A DNA stretch of 64,000 bases from assembly GCA_949320185.1 (NCBI GenBank), contig CASGHK010000023.1:45923-109922 (forward strand), read 5' to 3'. Below are positions 56,228-64,000 of the stretch, piece by piece. Within the stretch, counting starts at the first letter, position 1; each line of letters starts with the position of its first letter. A program made the position numbers and the translations under genes. Origin of the DNA: an uncultured Methanomicrobiales archaeon (GTDB lineage Archaea; Halobacteriota; Methanomicrobia; Methanomicrobiales; Methanospirillaceae). Under the pieces are notes generated by a model. The model made no database searches. It worked only from the letters and a program-made list of their open reading frames with translations, and was not told where the DNA came from.

Positions 56228-56302
56228 GGGCCTGTGGCTTAGTCCGGATAGAGCGCCGGGCTTCTAACCCGGATGCCGGGGGTTCGAATCCCTCCAGGCC
56301 CG
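56228..56302 (+). tRNA. tRNA-Arg(TCT)
   Basis: Plus-strand cloverleaf of 75 nt: acceptor GGGCCTG pairs with CAGGCCC, anticodon loop CTTCTAA gives TCT, the anticodon stem CCGGG/CCCGG is perfect, T arm CGGGGGTTCGAATCCCTC, discriminator G, no encoded CCA. A TTTTT run at 56316-56320 follows, overlapping the metG 3' end. Confidence 0.95.
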
Positions 56303-56318
56303 CTCAAACGCTCTCTTT

Positions 56319-58319
56319 TTACCGCACCTTCGTGCCGGGGGCCACCGTCCGTTTGGGGACGAGAAGGGATGCTTCGTCGCCGGCAGCCAGGACCATGCCC
56401 CGGCTCTCGATCCCGAATAGGACGGCGGGGGCGAGGTTCGCGATCACGATCACATCCGTTCCGACAAGTTCATCTGGGGTATAGAACTGGGCGATGCCGG
56501 CGACGATCTGCCGCTCTTCGGTCCCGATATCCACGACGAGGCGTAGCAGCTTCTTCGACTTTTTGATCGGTTCGGCGGTGATCACCCGTCCGACGACCAG
56601 TTCCATCCGGGCGAACTCGTCGAAAGAGAGGACCGGTCCTTCGTCGGGCGGCGTGCAGGACCCTGATTCGGCTTCGGCCACGCGGGCGGCGAGCAGCGCA
56701 TCCAGTCTCTTTACCTGCGTCTCCTCGATCCTCGAGAAGAGGGGGGTCGGCATGGTAAGCGGGCCTGGCGGAAGAGGTGTCGTGCAGTCCTCGAGCCGCT
56801 CGTTCTCGATCGAGCCGGGTAGTCCGAGCATCTCCCAGATCGTCCGCGCTGTCTCCGGCATCACCGGGTCGATCAGTACGGCAAGGGCGCGGACGACCTG
56901 CAGGGCGTCCGCAATCACCTGGGCGGCTGCACCGGGATCGGTCTTGATCAGCTTCCAGGGCGCGCTCGACTGGATCAGTGTGTTGCCCGAGGCAGCGAGG
57001 GCGAGCACCGCGTCGACCGCCGTCTTGAACTCGTACGCTTCCATTGCCTCGTCGATCGCGGTCACTGCCTGCCGGATCTCGTCGAGCACATCCTCGCGGG
57101 GCGCGCAGGCGGGGACGCCGCCGAGGCGGGTGTGGGCAAAGTGGAGGGTGCGGTGGACGAAGTTGCCGAAGGTGTTGACCAGTTCATTGTTCACCCGGTC
57201 CGCGAACGCCCGCCACGAAAAGTTGAGCTCCTTGGTATGGCTGGTATAGGCGAGTAGATAGTAACGGAGGCAGTCGGCCGGGAGCCCGAGGTCGAGGTAG
57301 TCCTCGTTGGTCCAGACAACGTACCCGCGCGACTTCGAAAACTTGTGGTCGTCGACCTTGAGCATCCCCGAGGCGACCACGGCGGTGGGGAGGCCGAATC
57401 CGGCAGCCTTCAGGAGCGCCGGCCAGAAGATGCAGTGGTGATAGGTAATGTCTCCGCCGATGAAGTGCGTGATCTCGCCGCCCCCGCACCAGTAGCGCTT
57501 CCAGTCGGTGTCATGTGCAGCGGCCCACTCCTCGGTGAACGAGATATAGCCGATCGGAGCGTCGACCCAGACGTAGACCACCAGGTCGTCCCGCCCCGGG
57601 TACCTGACTCCCCAGTCGAGGGTGCGGGTGATGCACCAGTCGCGAAGCCCCTCGCGGACCCAGCCCTGGGCGTAGTTCCGGGCGTTGGCGGTCCCCTGCA
57701 GGCCCGCCAGGTGCTCGACGAGGAATGGAGCGAAGGTCGAGAGCCTGAAGAAGTAGTGCTCCTGTTCACGTAACTGTGCCTCGGTGTTGCAGACCGTGCA
57801 GATGGGCGCCCGGATCTCGCCCGGCTCGAGGTGCTTGCCGCATCCCTGATCGCACTCGTCGCCGCGCGCCTCGGCGCCGCAGTGGGGGCAGAGTCCCTTG
57901 ACGTACCGATCGGGTAGGAATCGCTGACAGCTCGGGCAGTAACTCTGCTGGACTTGCTCCTTGTAGATGTAGCCTCTCTCCTCGAGCACCTTCACGATCG
58001 CCTGTGTCCGGTGATGGTTCGTCGGGCCGTCGGTCATCCCGAAGTGGTCGAAGACGACGTTCATCCTCCTGAAGGTGGCATCGAAGTGGTCGTGGTACCG
58101 ACGCGAGAGCTCGGCAGGAGTGGTCCCCTGCGCCTCGGCGCTCACCACGATCGGCGTCCCGTGGTTATCGGAGCCGCAGATGAAGACGACCTCCTCGCCT
58201 CGGTGGCGCAGGTACCGGACGAACATATCTGCCGGCACGTACGTGCGTAGGTGACCGAGATGGCACGATCCGTTCGTGTACGGAAGGCCGCACGTGACGA
58301 TTCGGGGCGAATCACTCAT
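56319..58319 (-). CDS. metG: methionyl-tRNA synthetase with C-terminal tRNA-binding domain
   Basis: A 666-residue class I enzyme. TCGLPYTNGSCHLGHLR is the HIGH motif and DDHKFSKSRGYVVW the KMSKS motif. The connective region carries three or four Cys-x2-Cys knuckles (CPSC, CPHC, CGKH, CTVC) for zinc. Residues 565-666 are a fused EMAP/Trbp-like tRNA-binding domain (FARMELVVGRV). ATG 58319 is preceded by no ribosome site; a TATA box (ACTATATATCGG on the minus strand) lies about 28 bp upstream, so a leaderless transcript is likely. Confidence 0.95.
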   Translation of the reverse strand: MSDSPRIVTCGLPYTNGSCHLGHLRTYVPADMFVRYLRHRGEEVVFICGSDNHGTPIVVSAEAQGTTPAELSRRYHDHFDATFRRMNVVFDHFGMTDGPTNHHRTQAIVKVLEERGYIYKEQVQQSYCPSCQRFLPDRYVKGLCPHCGAEARGDECDQGCGKHLEPGEIRAPICTVCNTEAQLREQEHYFFRLSTFAPFLVEHLAGLQGTANARNYAQGWVREGLRDWCITRTLDWGVRYPGRDDLVVYVWVDAPIGYISFTEEWAAAHDTDWKRYWCGGGEITHFIGGDITYHHCIFWPALLKAAGFGLPTAVVASGMLKVDDHKFSKSRGYVVWTNEDYLDLGLPADCLRYYLLAYTSHTKELNFSWRAFADRVNNELVNTFGNFVHRTLHFAHTRLGGVPACAPREDVLDEIRQAVTAIDEAMEAYEFKTAVDAVLALAASGNTLIQSSAPWKLIKTDPGAAAQVIADALQVVRALAVLIDPVMPETARTIWEMLGLPGSIENERLEDCTTPLPPGPLTMPTPLFSRIEETQVKRLDALLAARVAEAESGSCTPPDEGPVLSFDEFARMELVVGRVITAEPIKKSKKLLRLVVDIGTEERQIVAGIAQFYTPDELVGTDVIVIANLAPAVLFGIESRGMVLAAGDEASLLVPKRTVAPGTKVR

Positions 58320-58342
58320 GCAGAGCTTTTTGAGAGCGATCC

Positions 58343-58353
58343 GATATATAGTA
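58343..58353 (-). promoter_or_regulatory. TATA box of metG in the 41-bp divergent gap
   Basis: GATATATAGTA reads as a strong TATA element on both strands, centred about 28 bp before the metG start. It lies only 14 bp before the ATG of the divergent gene, too near to serve that gene. Confidence 0.5.
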
Positions 58354-58360
58354 CGGACGC

Positions 58361-59140
58361 ATGGCGATTCACCCGGTCCTTGAGACCCGCGGATTCGGCG
58401 GAGAGGCACCGATCCCGGCCCTTTCCTCGCTCGCAGAACGGCTGGCGGGCCTCGTGGGGATCGAGGTCGACCTCCTGACTCTTCGTCTCCTCGATTCGGT
58501 TCGCCCGCAGGTCGACGCTGGGATCAAATCGGTCTCGGGAGGCGGTCTGTTCTGCCGTGAACGCTGGCTGGAGGCGATCGGGTGTGTGGACGACGGTGTC
58601 CTGCGGTGTGAGCCCGACCCCCGACCATCATCGCTTGAGATGGACGCCCGAGCCCTCTCATCTCGAGTGCGTGGGTCATGGGTGACGACGCCGGGCCCAA
58701 GCGCTCTGGAACTCGTCGACAGGCATTACCGGGACCCCGAGGAGGCCGGGGCGGCTGTCCGGGATGCCTATCGCATGTTGATGCGCAGGATGCGAGACGC
58801 CGGGGTGGTGGGGCATGTCCTCCTGGTGCCCTCTCCAACCGGGGAAGAGATCGAGGAGCTTGCGTCGCCCATGACCTTTCTCTACTGTCCGGACCCTTCC
58901 GGTGACGCGCTCGATATCCTGCTCGAGCACCAGCGGACCATGGCCCTGGTTGGCAGGCGGGTCGCCGATCTGGGGGCGATCATGGACCAGTACGGCCGGC
59001 GCCCGGTGTACCTCATCAACCCGACTGAAGAGGAGGTCCGGGCCGCCCTCGAGGTCCTGGACCCCGATCACGTCCACCTCGGGGGTCTCTGTCCGGGAGA
59101 TGATTGTAGCGCCTACTGGCAGCGGATCGCTGCACTATGA
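58361..59140 (+). CDS. unknown protein, 259 residues
   Basis: Begins MAIHPVLETRGFGGEAP. It is soluble, with no signal peptide, and shows mixed helices and strands; a block TFLYCPDPSGDALDILLEHQ and HVHLGGLCPGDDCSAYW with two Cys lie in the last third. I recognise no family. Codon use is like the neighbours. It is divergent from metG with a 41-bp gap and convergent with the HEAT protein, overlapping it by 6 bp. A role in translation through metG linkage is only a guess. Confidence 0.6.
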   Translation: MAIHPVLETRGFGGEAPIPALSSLAERLAGLVGIEVDLLTLRLLDSVRPQVDAGIKSVSGGGLFCRERWLEAIGCVDDGVLRCEPDPRPSSLEMDARALSSRVRGSWVTTPGPSALELVDRHYRDPEEAGAAVRDAYRMLMRRMRDAGVVGHVLLVPSPTGEEIEELASPMTFLYCPDPSGDALDILLEHQRTMALVGRRVADLGAIMDQYGRRPVYLINPTEEEVRAALEVLDPDHVHLGGLCPGDDCSAYWQRIAAL

Positions 59141-59686
59141 AGCGTCGTACCCCTCGAGGACGGTGACGATCCGGGTCCGGGTCGTCCCGCCGACATGGTC
59201 GGCGAGGGCACCGAGCGCCCCTGCCGCCGCCCGGCGGACGTACGGGTTCTCGTCGTCGAGGAGGTGAACCAGGGCGTCCTCCGTGGAAGGATTGGGCTGT
59301 TTCGAGAGCCCCTTTGCTGCCATGTACCGGACGTGGTCCTTCTGGTCCGAGAGACACGACGAGAGTGCCGCCGGTACCCGGGAGTCCCCGATCTCCCCGA
59401 GCGCCTCCGCGGCCCGGTACCGGACAACCCACGACTCCGCTTCGAGTGATGCGATCAGTCGGGTCACTACGATCGTCCCCAGTCGGACAAGCTCTTTCGA
59501 TGCGATCGCCCGGACCTGTTTATCCGGGTCCGCGAGAGCCCGAACGAGTGGTTCGACGGCACCAGGGTGGGCGCTCTGCCCGAGAGTGAGCGCGGCGAAG
59601 GCGCGGACTGAAGAATCGGGCGCGCCGGCAAGTGCTTCTGCGAGCGGCCCTATGACGTCGTCGATGGTGGGAAGATCGGCGGGCAC
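59135..59686 (-). CDS. HEAT-repeat protein
   Basis: A 183-residue protein made of about five short helical repeats of 30-32 residues, visible as recurrent ...VRAIASKELVRLG, VVRYRAAEALGEIGD, HVRYMAAKGLSK, YVRRAAAGALGALAD. This is the PBS-lyase/HEAT scaffold pattern, a protein-binding solenoid with no catalytic motif. It starts at GTG 59686, 11 bp downstream of the UPF0058 stop, so the two genes form an operon. Binding partner unknown. Confidence 0.85.
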   Translation of the reverse strand: MPADLPTIDDVIGPLAEALAGAPDSSVRAFAALTLGQSAHPGAVEPLVRALADPDKQVRAIASKELVRLGTIVVTRLIASLEAESWVVRYRAAEALGEIGDSRVPAALSSCLSDQKDHVRYMAAKGLSKQPNPSTEDALVHLLDDENPYVRRAAAGALGALADHVGGTTRTRIVTVLEGYDAS

Positions 59687-59697
59687 GGGATTATCTC

Positions 59698-59991
59698 CTA
59701 TTCCTGCTGCTGGAGCGTCTCGATCTCCTTCATCGTCTTCTCGGCGAGCTCTTTCATACGGGCCGAGATCCGGTTGGACGCAGAAAACTCCACGGTCCTC
59801 ATCGCGTTGGCGATCTCCGACCCGAGCACGAAGATAGCGTACTTGTGCTCGAGCTTGCTCTTGTGGACCTGTGCCGGCGTGATCCTGAGTGCGTTGTACT
59901 GGGTGAAGAGCAGGTCAGGACTCGCTGCCTCAAAGTAGTCCTTGATCTCCGCGAGCATCTTGTGCAGAACGATCAGCTCATCCTTGTGCAT
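59698..59991 (-). CDS. UPF0058-family protein
   Basis: A 97-residue protein (MHKDELIVLHKMLAEIKDYF), helical throughout, matching the UPF0058 archaeal family of unknown function. The conserved HKDELI and the block QVHKSKLEHKYAIFVLGSEI are present. A TATA-like box (GATATTTAAGATAAG on the minus strand, 60021-60035) and GGAGGGG before ATG 59991 show its own promoter. The HEAT-repeat gene follows. Confidence 0.85.
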   Translation of the reverse strand: MHKDELIVLHKMLAEIKDYFEAASPDLLFTQYNALRITPAQVHKSKLEHKYAIFVLGSEIANAMRTVEFSASNRISARMKELAEKTMKEIETLQQQE

Positions 59992-60044
59992 CTTCCCCTC
60001 CGCTGATCAAAATAGATAGGCTTATCTTAAATATCTAATCCATT

Positions 60045-61283
60045 TTACGGAATCTTCATCAGCCTGATCGAGAGCGGGCGCTTTATCACCCCGGAAAAAT
60101 CTCGTGCGGCGACGAATTCGAGTCCCCGGGCAACCAGGCCATCGAGTGTACGCTGGTCCACCGGCCGGTCAACTACCAGGCCCATCACTGGCCCATTGAG
60201 CCCCTCAAGTGTCCTCTCCATCTCGTCCGCGCGGACCTCTGCCAGGACCGCGAAGTCCTCGGAGAGAAAGCGGGCCAGCATGCGTCCTGAGACTCTCTCG
60301 AGGTGGTCTCGCAGTGACGCCTGTCCACGAGGAGCGGGCTCCTGATGCGATTCCGGTGCTTCATCAGAGGTTGCCGGTTCCTCGATCGCTTCCTTGGCGG
60401 GGGGAGTGGGAGCGGAACGCTGCCCCTTCTGGTCCCCCTTAAGCTCACCCTCGCCAACGTGGTACTGGTCCCGAACATACTCGACCGGGATCTTGTTCCT
60501 GAGCGCCTTGATGATCTCTTTCCGAGACATATCCTCAACGGACTTGCCTCGTGGTGAGAAGGCCACGTAGTCGATATCGGCGATCTGGAGGAGCTCGCGA
60601 AGGATCAACTCGCCGCCCCGATCTCCGTCGAAGAAAGCGGTCGCCGTCTTCTTATCAGAGAGATCCACGATTGTCTCGGGGACGTTCGTCCCTTCGACCG
60701 CCACTGCGTTCTTGATCCCGTACTTCAGGAGGTTGATGACGTCGGCGCGCCCCTCCACGATGATGATCGCATCGGAGTCGCTGACGTTCGGACCTGCCGG
60801 TATGCGATCATCGCCGATCGACTCGATCTTTAGGATTCGAATCGCTTCTCGAACCTCGTCCAGGAGCTCGTAACTATCGATGGCTCCCTCGTCGAAGTGG
60901 TCCAGCAGAAGCTCCTTCGCACGCTCGACGATCCGTCGCCGCTTTGTGACGCGAATGTCCTCTATCGCCTCGACCGAGACGTGCGCCACGCAGGGCCCAA
61001 CCCGGTCGATAGTCTCAAGCGAGGCAGCCAGGATGGCAGTCTCAGCCCGATCGAGCGACGATGAGATGTAGATATCACCTCTCGTCTCGCCTTTTTTACT
61101 ACTGATCTGGACATCTATGCGACCCACGCGTCCAGTCCGCTGTAAATCTCGCAGGTCTAGGTCTTCACCGAGCAACCCTTCAGTCTGGCCAAAGATGGCT
61201 CCAACTACATCAGGTTTCTCGACCACCCCCTCAGCCTGCAAGGTAAGGTGAATGAGATACTTGGTAGTGTCAGGTGAATACAC
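60045..61283 (-). CDS. dnaG: archaeal DnaG-type primase
   Basis: A 412-residue protein with the archaeal N-terminal block [34 protein letters not shown], then a Toprim domain: [14 protein letters not shown] (catalytic Glu) near residue 170 and [11 protein letters not shown] (Asp-x-Asp). A low-complexity Glu/Pro/Ala region near 285-325 precedes the C-terminal domain. Archaeal DnaG is found with the exosome and can prime DNA synthesis. It starts with GTG 61283, with GGGGGTG 7 nt before it. It probably uses the TATATATA at 61342. Confidence 0.93.
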   Translation of the reverse strand: MYSPDTTKYLIHLTLQAEGVVEKPDVVGAIFGQTEGLLGEDLDLRDLQRTGRVGRIDVQISSKKGETRGDIYISSSLDRAETAILAASLETIDRVGPCVAHVSVEAIEDIRVTKRRRIVERAKELLLDHFDEGAIDSYELLDEVREAIRILKIESIGDDRIPAGPNVSDSDAIIIVEGRADVINLLKYGIKNAVAVEGTNVPETIVDLSDKKTATAFFDGDRGGELILRELLQIADIDYVAFSPRGKSVEDMSRKEIIKALRNKIPVEYVRDQYHVGEGELKGDQKGQRSAPTPPAKEAIEEPATSDEAPESHQEPAPRGQASLRDHLERVSGRMLARFLSEDFAVLAEVRADEMERTLEGLNGPVMGLVVDRPVDQRTLDGLVARGLEFVAARDFSGVIKRPLSIRLMKIP

Positions 61284-61632
61284 GTGATCACACCCCCATG
61301 TCTTCTGCCGGGAACTGACCGCTTCAACATAGGTACATTGTTATATATACAGAACCGCTACTTAAATACGCACCTCGAGCAAGTTCCTGTTGCTGTCGTA
61401 TCTTCCCTGCTTCTCCGATCTTCCTATCCGACCCTCTGATCCCGGTGGAATCGTCATGGACGGTGGGGATACGGGTGACCGTGGAAACGCTCCTCTCCTG
61501 ATCTCTTTAGTTCCGCCCCTTTGCGAGATCATTTATAGGGTGATCACTAGATCTTCTCCTGTACATCGGGGTGTAACCGGTTCTGGTGCCCCGTTTCATT
61601 CACCCTTCGGGAGATCCGTCTTGAGTCCTCGC
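61284..61632. other. 349-bp divergent intergenic region (dnaG / mucin-like gene) with a TATA box inside an inverted repeat
   Basis: Besides the dnaG promoter it holds TTTATAGG (61532-61539) on the plus strand, about 100 bp before the mucin-like gene. GATCA (61527-61531) and TGATC (61541-61545) flank this box symmetrically, which could be an operator. A plus-strand frame of about 80 codons here is not convincing as protein. Confidence 0.45.
61342..61349 (-). promoter_or_regulatory. TATA box of dnaG
   Basis: TATATATA lies about 60 bp before the dnaG GTG, allowing a 30-nt leader that includes its ribosome site. A second AT-rich box (CTTAAATACG, 61361-61370) follows. Confidence 0.5.
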
Positions 61633-63177
61633 ATGAGAGCTGTTCTTCTGCTCCTCGTCCTGATCGGGGTTTGCCTCTGTGCTGTCCAGGCATCGAACCC
61701 TGCGCCGTTTTCGAATGCCTCCGCGCAGACGACGACGTTGGTCGATCAGACGACAACATCGGTCTCGAAGGCGACCACTCCTGTTTCCACGGTCACTCCA
61801 GGGGTGACGACCGTGATCTCAACGACGGCCACAACGTCCCGTACGACGGCTCCTACCGTCAAGCGAACGGAAGAGCCCGCTGTCCATACGACCTCCACGA
61901 GCACATCCCCGCAGACCGTAACGACCGTGCCCTCCCCGACGCGCACAGTCACGGTACGTCCCTCGGACGAGGTGACGCCGGCCCGGACGGCCACTCCAAC
62001 ACCGCCTCCGACCCAGACAACGACCGTTAAAACCACCGTCTCAACCGCGTCCCCTACCCCTTCTCCAACAACGGTCTCGACGCCGTCCGCTCCACCCACG
62101 ACACCTCCAACCCCGGACCCGATCACTCCGACGCGGGACCAGAACCAGACGCCCCTGGCGCCGAACGGGACCGCCGATGGCTGGTCTCCGATCGTCCCGG
62201 GCATCAACGAGACGCTGAACGGGACCTACCCCACACCCTGGCCTCTCGAGTCCGTCACGCCGTATCCCACCCCGAGCGATACGCCGGACATCGATCCGGG
62301 GATGACGCCATATGCCGGTTCAACAGCAATTACAACGCCGACCGACGTCGTCATTACCTTCGATCCGAATGCCACCCCGAGTCTGGACCCGGCCCTCGTT
62401 GTGCCGGCCTTCACCGCAGAGGTGGTCTCCTCCCCTCCGTTCGAGATCCCCCCGGGGATGCTGGAAGACCAACTGGTCCCCTCGCCGACCGAGACGTTCG
62501 AGCCGGTCCCTTCTGGTCCTGGACCCGATGACCCGGCCCCATCCTCGTTTCTTCCCCGGTGGACTGGCTATATGCTCTTTATCTTCCTGGGGATTACAGG
62601 GGTCGCGGGCCTTGCCCTGCTCGGGACGTACCTCGGAGGACGGTCATCGAGCCCCGTTCCTGTCTCCAGAAGAGAGACGATTGCGGTCTCTCCCGCACCG
62701 AAGACCCCTCTCCTCTTGGTCGGGGCGGGCGAGCTCCCGATTGATCAGCAGATCCTGGTAGACCGCATCGCCGGTTTCTCGCCCGGGACGATGCCCGTCG
62801 AGCGCCTGGGAAGGAACCTCCTCCGGTTCGAGCGGGCTGTCCAGGAACGAACGGGGGATCGCTCGATCCGTCTCGGGCGCCTCCTCCGGCTCTCTTCTAT
62901 TCCGTCGATCGATGTCCCGCCGGACGCCCTGGCATGGGCCCGAGCGCATGGCTTCCGCGTCCTCGCCGTCGACGGTTCGGGGATGGCCCTCGTGATGGCG
63001 GCTCTCTCCAGCACAGACCACAGCGAACTCGGGGTTCTCCCGGTTACTGCCATGCATGCGGTGTCGAGCCCGGTGCCGATGCCAGTCGTGGCGCCCGGGT
63101 GGGGAGCCACGTCGAAGGCTCGCTCCGCCTTTCTCTCGGGGATGGGGTATTATTCCCCGATCGACTCGTCCGAATGA
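61633..63177 (+). CDS. mucin-like Thr/Pro-rich surface protein with one membrane segment and a cytosolic domain
   Basis: A 514-residue protein. Residues 1-22 form a signal peptide (MRAVLLLLVLIGVCLCAVQA). Residues about 30-240 are extremely Thr/Ser/Pro-rich, with alternating TTT and TPTP blocks, a likely O-glycosylated stalk. Residues 240-300 hold N-glycosylation sequons (NQT, NGT, NET). A membrane segment lies near 312-335 (YMLFIFLGITGVAGLALLGTYLG), followed by a 175-residue C-terminal part of unknown fold, probably cytosolic. ATG 61633 is chosen as the upstream extension is not protein-like. I recognise no family. It could be a surface sensor. Confidence 0.72.
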   Translation: MRAVLLLLVLIGVCLCAVQASNPAPFSNASAQTTTLVDQTTTSVSKATTPVSTVTPGVTTVISTTATTSRTTAPTVKRTEEPAVHTTSTSTSPQTVTTVPSPTRTVTVRPSDEVTPARTATPTPPPTQTTTVKTTVSTASPTPSPTTVSTPSAPPTTPPTPDPITPTRDQNQTPLAPNGTADGWSPIVPGINETLNGTYPTPWPLESVTPYPTPSDTPDIDPGMTPYAGSTAITTPTDVVITFDPNATPSLDPALVVPAFTAEVVSSPPFEIPPGMLEDQLVPSPTETFEPVPSGPGPDDPAPSSFLPRWTGYMLFIFLGITGVAGLALLGTYLGGRSSSPVPVSRRETIAVSPAPKTPLLLVGAGELPIDQQILVDRIAGFSPGTMPVERLGRNLLRFERAVQERTGDRSIRLGRLLRLSSIPSIDVPPDALAWARAHGFRVLAVDGSGMALVMAALSSTDHSELGVLPVTAMHAVSSPVPMPVVAPGWGATSKARSAFLSGMGYYSPIDSSE

Positions 63178-63495
63178 TCCCGGGAGAGATAATGAATGGT
63201 GGGGGTAGGCATCCTGCATCGCATACCTGATCGGGGATGCTCAGCATGAACTTTGATCATGTGGCGTGTTCCTGTTCCCAAGGGGGCGACAGAAAATATA
63301 CAAATCTATGTATGATCGAAAGAGTATTTTTTTCAGATTTGACGCTTCCTTGGACATGAAATGACGCTCCGCTCGTCCATCAATCTCGAATCATCCGGAA
63401 TCGTTTGAGAAAGTTTTTAAAGATAGAATGCTGATTTTTGAGAGGTATCTTACTGCTGTATCATGCGTAATGAACCATTACGAGTAGGTGAATTC
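63178..63495 (+). promoter_or_regulatory. AT-rich 318-bp promoter region of the secreted protein
   Basis: No gene seen. TTTTTAAAGA (63414-63423) is the best TATA box, about 75 bp before the start, with GAAAATATAC (63292-63301) a second. The region is clearly AT-richer than the rest of the window, as often before highly expressed surface protein genes. A T7 run lies near 63329-63335. Confidence 0.45.
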
Positions 63496-64000
63496 ATGAG
63501 ATTTACGAAGCCTCTGGCACTGTTCTTCATGCTCTCCCTCGCAGTCGTCGGACTTGCGAGCGCGGCGGGCGTGGGGACATTCTACCTCGAGCAGACCAAG
63601 TCTGCCGACGTGGGCCAGATTGGCGTTGCAACCCTGTACATGGACAACACGTGGCAGCCGATGGCTGACGACGTGTATGCCTATGTTAACTGGGACGGCG
63701 CTTCTCTGGGCTACATCAGCACCGACTGGAAGGTCGGGAACTCCGTTTCGGCGACGCTGAACGGGACGAACTCGCTCTTCCTCCAGTATGCTGACTGGAC
63801 GAACAAGTACCCGAACGGGAAGACCGCGATCGCCGACATCAACTTCAAGGCGCTCGCAACCGGCTCGTCGCAGCTGACGGTCAAGGTCGACCATGTCCGC
63901 TCGCACGGCAGTGCGTCGGAGATCATCGAGCTGACGCCGTCCGCGACGACGAACGCCGGCACGTTCGTGGTCGGTCCCGGCACGCTGACGACGGTCCCGA
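63496..64000 (+). CDS. secreted protein with cohesin-like beta domain, 3' end outside the window
   Basis: The frame from ATG 63496 stays open to base 64000, giving 168 residues. Residues 1-23 are a signal peptide (MRFTKPLALFFMLSLAVVGL then ASAAG). What follows is a beta-rich domain: DVGQIGVATLYMDN, TLNGTNSLFLQYAD, TAIADINFKALATGSSQLTVKVDHV. The last part has the form of cohesin-like domains in archaeal surface proteins. AGGTGA stands 5 nt upstream of the start. It may be a large surface-layer or exported adhesive protein; the rest is needed to tell. Confidence 0.75.
   Translation, partial: MRFTKPLALFFMLSLAVVGLASAAGVGTFYLEQTKSADVGQIGVATLYMDNTWQPMADDVYAYVNWDGASLGYISTDWKVGNSVSATLNGTNSLFLQYADWTNKYPNGKTAIADINFKALATGSSQLTVKVDHVRSHGSASEIIELTPSATTNAGTFVVGPGTLTTVP

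Noticed and set aside
61730..62150. Repetitive ACG/ACC/CCG-rich DNA considered as a CRISPR or tandem repeat
   Set aside because: The repetition comes from Thr and Pro codons in the mucin-like stalk; there are no constant repeats with regular spacers.

Overview
The window is GC-rich DNA from a methanogenic archaeon, most probably of the order Methanomicrobiales; the genus cannot be fixed from the sequence alone. Evidence for a methanogen is four coenzyme F430 biosynthesis genes (cfbA, cfbE, cfbD, cfbB), methanogenesis marker proteins 9 and 14, and a probable tetrahydromethanopterin glutamate ligase (mptN). Evidence for an archaeon is archaeal DnaG, RNA polymerase subunits D, K and N, ribosomal proteins L18e and S13, archaellins, isopentenyl phosphate kinase, CDP-archaeol synthase and a tetraether lipid synthase (Tes) candidate. 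Genes are tightly packed, with many ATGA overlaps. I saw no insertion sequence, prophage, CRISPR array or rRNA.

Layout. 1-5.6 kb: a membrane protein, flavodoxin, glycosyltransferase, then carS-pyrE-purD-argF on the minus strand. 5.6-11.3 kb: tes divergent from carS, an alanine/ornithine cyclodeaminase-family enzyme, mptN, marker 14 and a small winged-helix protein. 11.3-28.75 kb: one continuous minus-strand run, read from tRNA-Ser(GCU): S13, S4, S11, RpoD, L18e, L13, S9, RpoN, tRNA-Pro(CGG), RpoK, enolase, S2, MEMO, mevalonate kinase, IPK, type 2 IPP isomerase, RNase J, GGPP synthase, GltX, and at its tail four carotenoid genes (cruF, crtI, crtB and a lyeJ-like UbiA prenyltransferase). 28.8-38.8 kb: deoxyhypusine synthase, a membrane-anchored protein, two archaellins, an unknown protein, a soluble histidine kinase and a soluble chemoreceptor. 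38.9-44.0 kb: tRNA-Glu, ilvE and the cfb genes. 44.2-51.5 kb: marker 9, a CitG-like protein, DUF447, a secreted beta-helix protein, a prepilin peptidase, hisI and a PIN-ATPase-KH protein. 51.5-64 kb: leuS, small conserved archaeal genes, tRNA-Arg, metG, HEAT and UPF0058 proteins, dnaG, a mucin-like membrane protein and a secreted protein cut by the window end.

How it fits together. The strongest theme is membrane isoprenoids. Within about 17 kb lie mevalonate kinase, IPK, IPP isomerase and GGPP synthase (precursors), CarS and Tes (ether lipid and tetraether formation), and a four-gene set resembling the C50 bacterioruberin-type carotenoid pathway of haloarchaea. The carotenoid genes sit at the end of the ribosomal/RNA polymerase/isoprenoid operon, which is unexpected for a methanogen and is the most interesting finding here. 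A second theme is motility and sensing: archaellins, their A24 peptidase, a chemoreceptor and a kinase.
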